The notes under the pieces are model-generated. The model had not been told where the DNA came from and did not search any database. It saw only the letters and a list, made by a program, of their open reading frames with translations. 64,000 nucleotides of DNA, taken from NCBI GenBank assembly GCA_017517665.1, contig JAFWYP010000001.1:124001-188000 (forward strand), given 5' to 3'. Positions 17,855-25,997 of this stretch are shown here, one piece after another. Numbering within the stretch: the stretch's first letter is position 1; each line of letters starts with the position of its first letter. The position numbers and the translations under genes were made by a program. The stretch comes from Clostridia bacterium. Lineage in GTDB: Bacteria > Bacillota > Clostridia > Oscillospirales > Acutalibacteraceae.

Positions 17855-19193
17855 TATTGACCGTCACTCCGTTTCCTTTGATTTTTTCAAGGCAATTCGG
17901 TCTTACTCCCGTTGCATGGAATTTGCCCACGAATTTTCCGCTTGTATCAACGGTACCGTCCGTTTCGTAAACAAATATATCCTGCATGCTTACTATATCT
18001 CCCTCCATGCCGATAATTTCGGTTATGGAGGTTATTTTTCTTGTGCCGTCACGCAGACGGCTTTGCTGAACGATAATATCTATTGCCGAAGATATCTGGT
18101 CCCTTATGGCTCTCAGAGGAAGCTCCATGCCGCTCATGAGAACCATCGTTTCAAGTCTTGCAACGGTATCTCTCGGTGAGTTTGCGTGGGTTGTTGTGAG
18201 CGAACCGTCGTGACCCGTGTTCATCGCCTGCAGCATATCGAGCGTTTCTTCCGAACGTACTTCGCCGACGATTATTCTGTCGGGTCTCATACGAAGTGCG
18301 TTCTTAACAAGATTTCTGATTGTTACCGCGCCCTTACCTTCAAGGTTTGCGGGTCTTGCTTCAAGAGTGATGACGTGCTCCTGCTTGAGCTGAACTTCTG
18401 CTGCATCCTCGATTGTGACGATGCGTTCATCCTCGGGAATATATGACGAAAGAACATTCAGAAGCGTAGTTTTACCGCTGCCCGTACCGCCTGCAACAAC
18501 GATATTCAGCTTCCCTTTGACGCAGGCTTCAAGAAACTGAAGCATATGCGGAGTAAGTGAGCCGAATTTCAGAAGCTGCTGCGCGGTAATCGGTTTTTTC
18601 CCGAATTTACGGATTGTGAGAACGGGTCCGATAAGTGAAAGGGGAGGGATGATTGCATTGACACGCGAGCCGTCTGCAAGTCTTGCATCAACCATGGGAC
18701 TTGCTTCGTCAACATGTCTGCCGACGTTTGAAACTATGCGGTTGATTATGTTCATCAGATGCTCTTCATCCCTGAATTTGAGGTCCGTGAGTTTGAGCTT
18801 ACCCTTGTCTTCAACATAGATTTTATCGGGACCGTTGACCATGATTTCGCTTATTGAAGAGTCCTGAACAAGCACTTCAATCGGACCGTAACCCATGATA
18901 TCGTTGAAAAGCTCGTTTGCAACCTTTTCTCTGTCCATTCTCGGAATGAGAAATTCGTCGTCATTTACCTTATCATCAACGACCTTATACATCACATCTC
19001 GGTCGGTTATTGTTTTGCCGCTTTTGTTCATTTCGTCGATAATCGCCGTGTGGATGCGTCGTTTGACTTCAAGATACGGGTCTTCAACCGGCTCTTCGGC
19101 AGCTTTTTTTTCAAGTATTTCTTCAGCTTCGGAAACTGCTTCGTTTTTTTGCTGAAGCTTTTTTTGTCCGTCTATTCTGTCTAAAAGTCCCAT
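17835..19193 (-). CDS. tadA: Tad secretion ATPase TadA/CpaF
   Basis: A 452-residue hexameric ATPase of the type II/IV secretion family that powers pilin export and assembly. Visible motifs are Walker A (VVAGGTGSGKTTLLNVL), the Asp box (IVTIEDAAEVQL), Walker B region (RIIVGEVRSEETLDML) and the His box (GSLTTTHANSPRD). The N-terminal domain (1-170) contains the CpaF-type IMGYGPIEVLVQDSSISEIMVNG segment, here split by description only. Length is usual for CpaF. It is preceded by tadZ with an 18-base gap. Confidence 0.95.
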   Translation of the reverse strand: MGLLDRIDGQKKLQQKNEAVSEAEEILEKKAAEEPVEDPYLEVKRRIHTAIIDEMNKSGKTITDRDVMYKVVDDKVNDDEFLIPRMDREKVANELFNDIMGYGPIEVLVQDSSISEIMVNGPDKIYVEDKGKLKLTDLKFRDEEHLMNIINRIVSNVGRHVDEASPMVDARLADGSRVNAIIPPLSLIGPVLTIRKFGKKPITAQQLLKFGSLTPHMLQFLEACVKGKLNIVVAGGTGSGKTTLLNVLSSYIPEDERIVTIEDAAEVQLKQEHVITLEARPANLEGKGAVTIRNLVKNALRMRPDRIIVGEVRSEETLDMLQAMNTGHDGSLTTTHANSPRDTVARLETMVLMSGMELPLRAIRDQISSAIDIIVQQSRLRDGTRKITSITEIIGMEGDIVSMQDIFVYETDGTVDTSGKFVGKFHATGVRPNCLEKIKGNGVTVNNEWFTN

Positions 19194-19211
19194 AACCGCA
19201 CCTCACAATGC

Positions 19212-20408
19212 TTATGATTTTTTGAAAAACAGTTTTTTCTTTTCGGGTTTATCTTTTACAGGCTCGATTCCCGTGTGAATTGAAATGATTTTTTCTGCCA
19301 TACGGGCAATTTCTTTTGCTGCTGTTGATTTCGGCTGTGCAACCGTTATCGCCTGACCTTTGTTGATGCTCAGCAATGCCGCGGAATAATCCGCAGGTAC
19401 GGTTGCAAACACGGGCATCTGAAACATTTCTTCAAAGTCCTCGGATTTAACCAGACTCTTTTCCGCCTTGTTGATGACTATTCTTATTTTTTCTCTCTGG
19501 TGAAGTTGGTCAAGAATTGTGTAGCAAACCTTTGCGTTGTTGAGAGAAAGCATTTCGTTATTATATATAAGGAATATCTCTTCGCAGTTTTCGCAGGCTG
19601 TTATGGTTGTGTCGTTGAAAGAAGAAGGTAGATCTATAATGATGTATTCATAATAGGGACGCATGATATCAATGATTTTTTCAACGTGTTCAGCCGTAAC
19701 AAAATCTGCGTATTCCGAGCTTTTCGGTGCACAGAGAACGCTCATTCCTGTGCTGTGTTCAACCGAAAAACCGTTGATGTTCTCAATCGTAATTCCGCCT
19801 CTGTCCTGAACAAGGTCAACAATTGAGTTCTTTGTGTCGAGGTCAAGAGCCATGAGCACATCGCCGAACTGCAGGTCAAGGTCAAGAAGCATAACTCTTT
19901 TTCCTGCTCTTGCCAGCTGTGCGGCAACTCCCGTTGCAAGAGTTGTTTTTCCCGTACCGCCTTTTCCTCCGAAGAATCCGATTGCTTTGCAGCGAACCTT
20001 TTTTCCTTCGTTTGTATCAAGAACTCTCTGCCGTTCAAGCTCATAAACCGTTTTTATACTTTGTGAAAATTCTTCCTGACCTATGCCGTCAATCGGGAGA
20101 ACCTTTCTTATTCCGTACTGTGCCGCTTTGTTGACAAGCTCAACATTTATTTTGTCATTTGCAAGAATCGCTATCATTCCTCTTGCAACCGTGAGCAAAT
20201 CCTGAACGAACGAGAAAACCGTATCGGGAACATCTCCTCTGATTGCGCAGAGGACAATTTCGGGATATTTATTGACTGTTTTGGTCTTTCCTTCTGCAGT
20301 AAATCCTGAATAGCCGCTGATTGCAAAATCTTCATCGGCTACGAGATTTTTTATCTCTATCCTTAAATCAAGGTCATCGGACAAAACAAGTAAATTCAGT
20401 TTCTCCAT
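19212..20408 (-). CDS. cpaE: Tad locus MinD-like ATPase TadZ/CpaE
   Basis: A 398-residue protein. Residues about 1-130 form an atypical receiver-like domain; residues about 140-370 are a ParA/MinD-family ATPase with deviant Walker A (FFGGKGGTGKTTLATG) and the switch region DLDLQFGDVLMALD. CpaE/TadZ places the pilus machinery at a specific cell site. Together with the DivIVA-like protein in the same operon this suggests regulated localisation. The C-terminus is basic (KKKLFFKKS), which may aid membrane contact. Confidence 0.9.
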   Translation of the reverse strand: MEKLNLLVLSDDLDLRIEIKNLVADEDFAISGYSGFTAEGKTKTVNKYPEIVLCAIRGDVPDTVFSFVQDLLTVARGMIAILANDKINVELVNKAAQYGIRKVLPIDGIGQEEFSQSIKTVYELERQRVLDTNEGKKVRCKAIGFFGGKGGTGKTTLATGVAAQLARAGKRVMLLDLDLQFGDVLMALDLDTKNSIVDLVQDRGGITIENINGFSVEHSTGMSVLCAPKSSEYADFVTAEHVEKIIDIMRPYYEYIIIDLPSSFNDTTITACENCEEIFLIYNNEMLSLNNAKVCYTILDQLHQREKIRIVINKAEKSLVKSEDFEEMFQMPVFATVPADYSAALLSINKGQAITVAQPKSTAAKEIARMAEKIISIHTGIEPVKDKPEKKKLFFKKS

Positions 20409-20423
20409 ATCCGGTTCATCTCC

Positions 20424-21209
20424 TTAAGATGCTTTTGTTGTCGGGGGAGAGGTTGTTATTTCACCCATTCCGAAGTTTGTCTGCGGAACTTTGTTTCTGT
20501 CATCGGGAACGGAAACCTTTTCAAGCTCGTTTGTGATGCCGTGGCTTTCTGCGTGAGAAACAAGGACTATTCTGAAGTTTTCGGGGCTGCCTTGTGCGTC
20601 GGGAGCTTCAACAGACATGAGTTTCGGAATCTGTTCCTTTGTCAGCGCAAGGGTGACGATGGTGTATGATGTTATTTCAACACCTGTTTCTTGCTGGATA
20701 TTTGAAACATAGTCGCTTATTCTGATTACCTGAACCTTTTCAAGAAGCGGTTCGTTTGACGGTGAAAGAGTGCTGTAGATGTTAACATAATCATATTCTT
20801 TCAGGAAATATGAAACCGCATTTTCGGAATTTATGAAAACAGAATAGCCGTACATTCCGTTTGAAAGCTCATATGATAAACGGTTCTGCGGTGCTCCGTT
20901 TCCCACCTCTGCAATTTTGCGCGCCATAAGCTGTTCGCCCTTGAAAATTTTATCTGTTGCCATATAACCGATTATATCGTTAACATTGCATACCGTGCCG
21001 TAGGAAACCGCTGTGACCGGCAGTTTTACAACCTGAAACATTGTTTCGGTAAGCACCGTATTTTCGTCTATATCCTCGAGCGCGATAAGCACCGATGCTT
21101 CATTAACGCCCGTAACTATCTTGCTTGTTTTCAGCTCATTTGCAAAAAAGTAAGTTGCAAGGCCTGCTGCCAGAGCGATAACAACCGCTATAAGATAAAT
21201 TTTTTTCAT
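20424..21209 (-). CDS. cpaB: Pilus assembly protein CpaB/RcpC (SAF domain)
   Basis: A 261-residue protein with an N-terminal membrane helix (about 3-23) and an extracellular SAF domain (about 40-105; DIDENTVLTETMFQVVKLP and GEQLMARKI), then a second beta-rich domain. In diderms CpaB contacts the secretin; in monoderms without a secretin it may interact with cell wall glycan or the pilus base. It precedes cpaE by 15 bases. The last ~20 residues are a Thr/Pro-rich tail. Confidence 0.85.
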   Translation of the reverse strand: MKKIYLIAVVIALAAGLATYFFANELKTSKIVTGVNEASVLIALEDIDENTVLTETMFQVVKLPVTAVSYGTVCNVNDIIGYMATDKIFKGEQLMARKIAEVGNGAPQNRLSYELSNGMYGYSVFINSENAVSYFLKEYDYVNIYSTLSPSNEPLLEKVQVIRISDYVSNIQQETGVEITSYTIVTLALTKEQIPKLMSVEAPDAQGSPENFRIVLVSHAESHGITNELEKVSVPDDRNKVPQTNFGMGEITTSPPTTKAS

Positions 21210-21226
21210 AACAGACAGTCACCTTC

Positions 21227-21649
21227 CTATGATTCAACTTTCATTATAACCGTAGAGGTTATTGTTTTTTCTTTTCCGAGAACCGTGCTGAGCACGGGAG
21301 TGAAAAATGATATATCCGCTTCCAGACTGACGGCGATATCGCCCGAGGTCGGGTCTGACGGTGCGGAATATGTAACTGTGATATCAACTCCGTCATTGGC
21401 AAAAACCGTGGTGGTTGTGTTTTCAATGTGGGTTATTATTGCCTGAGTATCGGCGTTTTCCGCAGTATGAACAACAGCATATCTTGCGCCTTCACGGCAG
21501 GCATTGTTGAGCGAAAGCTGATTGTAGAACAGCCAGCCGAAGTCAATTATCCCGCAAAGTATAAGCAGAAATATCGGAAGAATAAGGGCAAATTCAACCA
21601 TTGACTGTCCATCCTCTTCCCTGCATTTTTTTCTGAAACGCTTTTTCAT
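21227..21649 (-). CDS. tadE: TadE-like minor pilin
   Basis: A 140-residue pseudopilin. Basic N-terminus, then EEDGQSMVEFALILPIFLLIL, here spanning the leader-peptidase site (cleavage after G in DGQSMVEF, with the conserved Glu at +5) and the hydrophobic helix. The remainder is a small beta-rich exported domain. TadE proteins are minor subunits processed by TadV. It follows flp across a stable stem-loop and has a GGAGGTGACAG ribosome binding site. Confidence 0.88.
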   Translation of the reverse strand: MKKRFRKKCREEDGQSMVEFALILPIFLLILCGIIDFGWLFYNQLSLNNACREGARYAVVHTAENADTQAIITHIENTTTTVFANDGVDITVTYSAPSDPTSGDIAVSLEADISFFTPVLSTVLGKEKTITSTVIMKVES

Positions 21650-21681
21650 TTGCTGTCACCTCCGTACCGCTTTTAAACATT

Positions 21682-21718
21682 AACGGGTAAGCTCGCTCGG
21701 CGAGCGAACCTACCCGTT
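21682..21718 (-). other. Intercistronic stem-loop between flp and tadE
   Basis: Arms AACGGGTA/TACCCGTT enclose a further CGCTCG/CGAGCG pairing, giving a nearly 18-bp stem. No T-run follows in the direction of transcription, so it is more likely a processing or mRNA-stabilising element, or a partial terminator, that raises flp transcript level over the downstream machinery. Confidence 0.65.
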
Positions 21719-21766
21719 GGGGGATTATTTATTCAGCTTTGATTAATCATTGAAATTAAGCAGCTA

Positions 21767-21958
21767 TCAGGTTGTTGCGCCGCCGCCTGCACCGCCGCCG
21801 ACTGCATCGAGTTCATCGTTGACCTTCTCAAACATTTCGCTGATCTTCGGTCCGAGCAGTGAAAGAGCAAGTATTACGGCAAGTGCGATAAGTCCGATGA
21901 TGAGACCGTATTCAACCATGCCCTGACCTTCTTCGTCTTTGAACCATTTTCTTAACAT
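21767..21958 (-). CDS. flp: Flp family type IVb major pilin
   Basis: A 63-residue prepilin. The leader MLRKWFKDEEG is followed by QGMVEYGLIIGLIALAV: cleavage is predicted after G11, leaving the conserved Glu at +5 and Tyr at +6 that define Flp pilins. The hydrophobic helix ends near residue 40, and the tail is short, ending in a Gly/Ala run (GGGAGGGATT). AAAGGAGG precedes the ATG. Only one pilin gene is present. It lies directly downstream of the prepilin peptidase gene. Confidence 0.95.
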   Translation of the reverse strand: MLRKWFKDEEGQGMVEYGLIIGLIALAVILALSLLGPKISEMFEKVNDELDAVGGGAGGGATT

Positions 21959-22005
21959 AATATTTGCCTCCTTTTATTTTTTTACCCGCACATGGGGTAT
22001 TATTG

Positions 22006-22689
22006 CTAAAATAACTGTGAGAAGATTTTGTCGGAGAGTTCTCCGAATACCGGATATAAAACCGTTGCCATAACTCCGAGTGAAAGGTAAGGTCCCATCG
22101 GAACTGCCGTTTTGAGAGAACCCTTTTTTGTTACTACAAGATAAATCAGATAAACTATAAGCCCTGCTGCCATTATGAGTGATGCCTGAAGATATCCGAA
22201 AGCACCGAGGCAATAACCTATAGCCGCACTGTATTTGACATCGCCTGTTCCTATCGGTATTCCGATAAGCATCGGGAGCTGGTACAGAATGAATCCTGCT
22301 GCAAGACCGATGAGCGAGGGGATAAGAGTTTCTTTCACGGGAACACCGGTTACAATTGCATATATAATTGAAACCGTTCTGATTATCAGAAGTGCAAGCA
22401 CTGAGGAATTAGGAATTTTCTTGATGTCCAGATCAACAATTCCGATTGAAATTGCAATTGAAATGTAAGCAATTGCCTCAAGCCTTGCCGCTGTATTCTT
22501 AAATATTGCGAATGCTGCTGCGAATAACGTTCCCGAAAGAATAACCCAGGCAACTATCACTGCCGTGTTTCCTACCGCTTCGATTTTTGCGTTTTCATCG
22601 GTTCTGCGTTTAATCTGGAAAATCGCTATACGGTTGAATGCCAATGCCGCGAGTATTCCGAGCAATCCGCCGTAAACAATCTCAACCAT
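22006..22689 (-). CDS. tadV: Prepilin peptidase TadV/CpaA
   Basis: A 227-residue polytopic aspartyl protease (type IV leader peptidase, A24) that cleaves the Flp and TadE leaders. About six hydrophobic segments are seen. The two catalytic Asp residues are in IGIVDLDIKKIPN and in the GxGD motif PIGTGDVKYS. It lacks the N-terminal methylase-type Cys domain of PilD, as expected of TadV. First gene of the Tad operon, with promoter at 22741-22769 and ribosome binding site GGAGGTG. Confidence 0.9.
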   Translation of the reverse strand: MVEIVYGGLLGILAALAFNRIAIFQIKRRTDENAKIEAVGNTAVIVAWVILSGTLFAAAFAIFKNTAARLEAIAYISIAISIGIVDLDIKKIPNSSVLALLIIRTVSIIYAIVTGVPVKETLIPSLIGLAAGFILYQLPMLIGIPIGTGDVKYSAAIGYCLGAFGYLQASLIMAAGLIVYLIYLVVTKKGSLKTAVPMGPYLSLGVMATVLYPVFGELSDKIFSQLF

Positions 22690-22712
22690 AAGTGCTCACC
22701 TCCGATTTTTTC

Positions 22713-22727
22713 GGAACCGTCGGTTCC
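22713..22727. promoter_or_regulatory. GGAACC-gtc-GGTTCC palindrome in the Tad leader
   Basis: A perfect six-base inverted repeat lies between the predicted transcription start and the tadV ribosome binding site. It could be an operator or a small RNA hairpin close to the start codon. Confidence 0.35.
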
Positions 22728-22740
22728 TTGTTGCAACTAC

Positions 22741-22769
22741 ATCCTATACCTTGCGGTTGTAAAAGTCAA
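22741..22769 (-). promoter_or_regulatory. Predicted promoter of the Tad operon
   Basis: On the minus strand TTGACT (22769-22764), a 17-base spacer and TAGGAT (22746-22741). The -10 box is a weak match, which fits an activator-dependent promoter. Confidence 0.6.
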
Positions 22770-22799
22770 ACAGTAGTTTTTTTGAATGTGGAAAACTTT

Positions 22800-22814
22800 T
22801 GTGCAAATTGCACA
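22800..22814. promoter_or_regulatory. TGTGCAA-a-TTGCACA palindrome upstream of the Tad promoter
   Basis: Seven-base arms centred at 22807, about 73 bases upstream of the predicted Tad transcription start. This position suits an activator site. It lies in the 484-bp divergent region, which also has a GTTTTTGCCTCAA direct repeat at 22830-22842 and 22849-22861. Confidence 0.4.
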
Positions 22815-23092
22815 TACGAATTAAGGCGCGTTTTTGCCTCAAAAAGCCGTTTTTGCCTCAAGAACATATTTTACAAATTATTATAAGTATTACTATAAAG
22901 AAAACCCGAAAAATGCTTTTTTTCTTCTCTGTTTTGCACAAAAAAACACGTAAAAACGCGTTTTTTAACGTTTTATGCACCGGATTTGTATATGCCTTTA
23001 TAATTACAAATGGACATTGCATAAAATTGAAATTCTGTGAATAAACTTGCGGATAATTCGTTGAAAACATTGACTTTTTTGAAAAAAAATAC

Positions 23093-23121
23093 TTGCATTT
23101 GTCGCGAAAACGCTGTATAAT
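23093..23121 (+). promoter_or_regulatory. Sigma-A promoter of the divergent regulator
   Basis: TTGCAT (23093-23098), a 17-base spacer and a perfect TATAAT (23116-23121), leading to GGAGGT and the ATG at 23174. Confidence 0.75.
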
Positions 23122-23173
23122 ACAAGCGTAGTTGTCGCAAGGACGAAGGATATTTTTGGCTTTGGAGGTAATT

Positions 23174-24412
23174 ATGAATAAACTGACTGTTCAACAGATG
23201 GCTGAAAGATGGAATATTTCGGTCAGAAGAGTGCAGGATTATTGCAGACAAGGCAAGATTCCGGGTGCACAAAGGATAGGTACAAACTGGCTTATACCTG
23301 CTGATGCGGTCCGACCCATGGACGGAAGGCGAAAGGCTGCGAGAGATGAGGCGGAAAGGGATGTTCCCATGCCGAGAAAGTGTCCGTTTCTTTATATGAC
23401 GGACTTGTATCCGGAAGCTGGGACGGCTGATAAATGTATAATGTCCTTGTCGGGCAATCCCGAAGCTCAGGCGCTTTTTGCCGCTGAAATTGCTTACAGC
23501 AGGGGAGAAATAGATAAAGTATACAGATATGCAACATATTTTCTCGAAAAGCATTCAGGCTTCTATGCTGTTCTTGCAGGCGGTATGCTTCTGGCGCAGT
23601 GCGCCTTGTGGGCAGGCGATATAAATATGTGGCAGCTTGCAAGAAAACACATCTGCGAAGCCCGTGCAAGGAGCAACACGGACCGTGATATCATTGCTCT
23701 TTCTCTCGGTGTTATTGACAGCGCAATACGTTCAACGCAGGATTTCCCGAATTGGTTTAAAAGCGGACGCTTTGAAAATCTTCCCGTTGATGCTCATTAT
23801 GCCGCTAAGATATATTATGTAAAACATCTTATAGTATCTGCGCAGCAGCTTGCTTCGGGTGAAATGAAATACCCCGATTTAAGAGGTTTGTCACTCATGA
23901 GATGTATACCTTATGTTGTTGAACCGATGATAGCCGATGCGGTTGCGGATAAGGTTATTCTTGTTGAGATATATCTGCGTTTGCTTTGTGCAATTGCCTG
24001 CCATCAGGTCGGAAACACCGACAGAGCGATTTTCCATATTGATAAAGCGATTGATGACTGTCTTGAGGACGGACTTTACGGTCCGCTTGTTGAACACAGA
24101 AGGCAGCTTGGCGGTATTCTGGATGACAGACTTAATGCCGCTGACCCTCAGGCTTTTAAAAAGGTTAAAGAGCTTTATAAAAGAATGCAGACAGGCTGGA
24201 CAACCATACATAACGCTGTTCTTGAAAGAACGGTTTCCGCTTCGCTCACAATCCGTGAAAGAGAAATTGCACGTCTTGCTGTTTTCGGACTTAACGATAA
24301 ACAGATTGCAGCCCGATTTAATATAACAGAAAATGCGGTTAAAAATATTCTTGATTCCGCTATGGAAAAAACAGGAGTAACCAAACGCGGTGAGCTTGCA
24401 TTTTATATTTAA
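23174..24412 (+). CDS. Transcriptional regulator with excisionase-type and LuxR-type HTH domains
   Basis: A 412-residue cytosolic regulator with two DNA-binding domains. The N-terminus (1-45) is a helix-turn-helix of the excisionase/MerR-like type (LTVQQMAERWNISVRRVQDY ... IGTNWLIPADA). The middle (about 80-340) is helical and TPR-like, as in MalT-type regulators, and may sense a ligand or partner. The C-terminus (about 355-412) is a LuxR/GerE domain (LTIREREIARLAVFGLNDKQ). I choose ATG 23174 because GGAGGT lies 7 bases upstream and the promoter predicts a start near 23128. It is divergent from the Tad operon and is its most likely regulator; this is inference. Confidence 0.75.
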   Translation: MNKLTVQQMAERWNISVRRVQDYCRQGKIPGAQRIGTNWLIPADAVRPMDGRRKAARDEAERDVPMPRKCPFLYMTDLYPEAGTADKCIMSLSGNPEAQALFAAEIAYSRGEIDKVYRYATYFLEKHSGFYAVLAGGMLLAQCALWAGDINMWQLARKHICEARARSNTDRDIIALSLGVIDSAIRSTQDFPNWFKSGRFENLPVDAHYAAKIYYVKHLIVSAQQLASGEMKYPDLRGLSLMRCIPYVVEPMIADAVADKVILVEIYLRLLCAIACHQVGNTDRAIFHIDKAIDDCLEDGLYGPLVEHRRQLGGILDDRLNAADPQAFKKVKELYKRMQTGWTTIHNAVLERTVSASLTIREREIARLAVFGLNDKQIAARFNITENAVKNILDSAMEKTGVTKRGELAFYI

Positions 24413-24443
24413 AGACGGCGATGCTGACTGCAGCCTTTTTATA

Positions 24444-24472
24444 TTGCTATCCATAAACATATATGATACAAT
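24444..24472 (+). promoter_or_regulatory. Promoter of the transporter-glycosidase operon
   Basis: TTGCTA (24444-24449), 17 bases and TACAAT (24467-24472), upstream of the AAGGAG site for the gene at 24504. Confidence 0.55.
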
Positions 24473-24503
24473 GAATATATAAGAAATGTTAAGGAGAAGT
24501 GTT

Positions 24504-25922
24504 ATGAGCGTTAAAGCGTCACAGTCCGAAAATAAGCTTAAGTTAAAAGCTGAAAGAGAAATACGCAAATGGGAAAAGCAGAAAAAAGGCTCTGATAAAA
24601 AGACCTATTTTGCATATCTTGTTTTCATAATTACGCTTATCTATGCAACCGATGAAATTGCATCGCAGATAGGTATGCTCATGAAGAGCGAAATTGCCTC
24701 CGACCTTTTTGCAAAGCACGGCGACAGTTCGGTGGGTATGCTCGACCTTGTTTCTGCGCTCGCGATTCCGTTTCAGGCGGTAGGTCTGCTTTACAGACCT
24801 CTTGCCGACCGCTGGGGCAGAAAAAAATTCCTCATTATAAATACTTTCGGAATGAGCTTCTCCCTGCTTCTGATATTCCTTTCAAATAATCTTGCGCTTT
24901 ATTTTATCGGCGCTTGCTTCATTCAGTTCTTTGTTCCGCATGATATGCACGTTGTTTATATCATGGAATCCTCGCCTGCAAAACACAGGGCGCGCGTTTA
25001 TTCAACAATCAAATTTTTCGCCAACATGGGCGTTATGCTTGTGCCTCTGCTAAGACGCTGGCTGATAAGTGCCGCGGGTGACTCCTACGGCTGGAGAATG
25101 GTTTATTTCATTCCCGCAATTGTCGGTCTTGTTGTCAGCTTTATCGCACTTCTCGGTGCAAAAGAAACCCCCTCATTTGTTGAGTCAAGACTCAATTATC
25201 TGCGTATGACTGATGAAGAAAAGCTTGCTCTCAAAAACAGTAAGAAAGCGGAAAGCAAGCAGGGTGGTCTTATACCTGCGTTTAAATTTGCGCTCGGTCA
25301 CAAGCAGCTTCGCTGGCTTTATGTTGTTTCGGCGCTTGCAAATGTCGGATTCTATGCAAGCATCAATTATGAGCCTGTTCTTACCTACGGTTATGAGGAC
25401 AGCGGGATTTTATCTTCGGGCGATGCGGTTATAACGGCACTTGTTCTCTTTCCGATAGGCTCCGCCATAGCGCAGGTTGTTATGGGATTTATCTCGGACT
25501 GGAAGGGCAGAAAAACTGCGGCAATAATCACCGCATTCAATTGCCTTGTCGGTTTCCTCGGGTTCTCGCTCGGTGCAAAAAACGGTCTTAACCCCTCGGT
25601 TGCCGGCTTCCTTTGCGGTGTGTTCGTAGGCAGCTATTATTCAATCAACGATGTGCTTATCATGATGATAGGCGAATCCGCGCCCACAAATCTCCGTTCA
25701 TCCGCTATTTCCGCGCAGTATATCGTTACCGCAATCGGCTACGGAATTTCGCTCGGTGTCGGAACACTTTGCGCAATTAAGCTCGGCAACGGTCTTATCG
25801 GCACGGCAACTCTCTGTATGCTTGTTCCCGGTTTTGTTTCAGCGCTTGTTGTACTCTTTAAAAATGTCGGTGAAACAAAAGGCATTGATATGGATACCGT
25901 TACAGGCGCAGAATGGGATTAA
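24504..25922 (+). CDS. Major facilitator superfamily transporter
   Basis: A 472-residue transporter with about 12 hydrophobic segments. The loop between helices 2 and 3 has the MFS signature (YRPLADRWGRKKF), repeated after helix 8 (GFISDWKGRKTA). A charged, probably cytosolic, N-terminal tail of ~30 residues is notable. MFS members of this type carry sugars or other organic solutes. It is followed after 75 bases by a second transporter and then by a glycosidase, so an oligosaccharide or glycoside substrate is likely. The start follows AAGGAGAAG. Confidence 0.85.
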   Translation: MSVKASQSENKLKLKAEREIRKWEKQKKGSDKKTYFAYLVFIITLIYATDEIASQIGMLMKSEIASDLFAKHGDSSVGMLDLVSALAIPFQAVGLLYRPLADRWGRKKFLIINTFGMSFSLLLIFLSNNLALYFIGACFIQFFVPHDMHVVYIMESSPAKHRARVYSTIKFFANMGVMLVPLLRRWLISAAGDSYGWRMVYFIPAIVGLVVSFIALLGAKETPSFVESRLNYLRMTDEEKLALKNSKKAESKQGGLIPAFKFALGHKQLRWLYVVSALANVGFYASINYEPVLTYGYEDSGILSSGDAVITALVLFPIGSAIAQVVMGFISDWKGRKTAAIITAFNCLVGFLGFSLGAKNGLNPSVAGFLCGVFVGSYYSINDVLIMMIGESAPTNLRSSAISAQYIVTAIGYGISLGVGTLCAIKLGNGLIGTATLCMLVPGFVSALVVLFKNVGETKGIDMDTVTGAEWD

Positions 25923-25969
25923 AATATGTATAAAAAATATAAAATTATCATCCGAAAGGAGGCTGTGAT

Positions 25970-25984
25970 TGCCGTCTGACGGCA
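25970..25984 (+). promoter_or_regulatory. Hairpin between Shine-Dalgarno and start codon
   Basis: TGCCGT-ctg-ACGGCA forms a six-pair stem. The strong AAAGGAGG (25955-25962) is 35 bases before the ATG at 25998, with the stem in between; folding would shorten the effective distance. No in-frame start closer to the ribosome binding site is usable (a GTG at 25965 meets a stop after four codons). Confidence 0.4.
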
Positions 25985-25997
25985 GTTACCATTTGCT

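Noticed and set aside
25965-25979. Four-codon leader peptide starting at GTG 25965
   Set aside because: The GTG is only two bases from the Shine-Dalgarno, too close for normal initiation, and the frame has no regulatory codon run.
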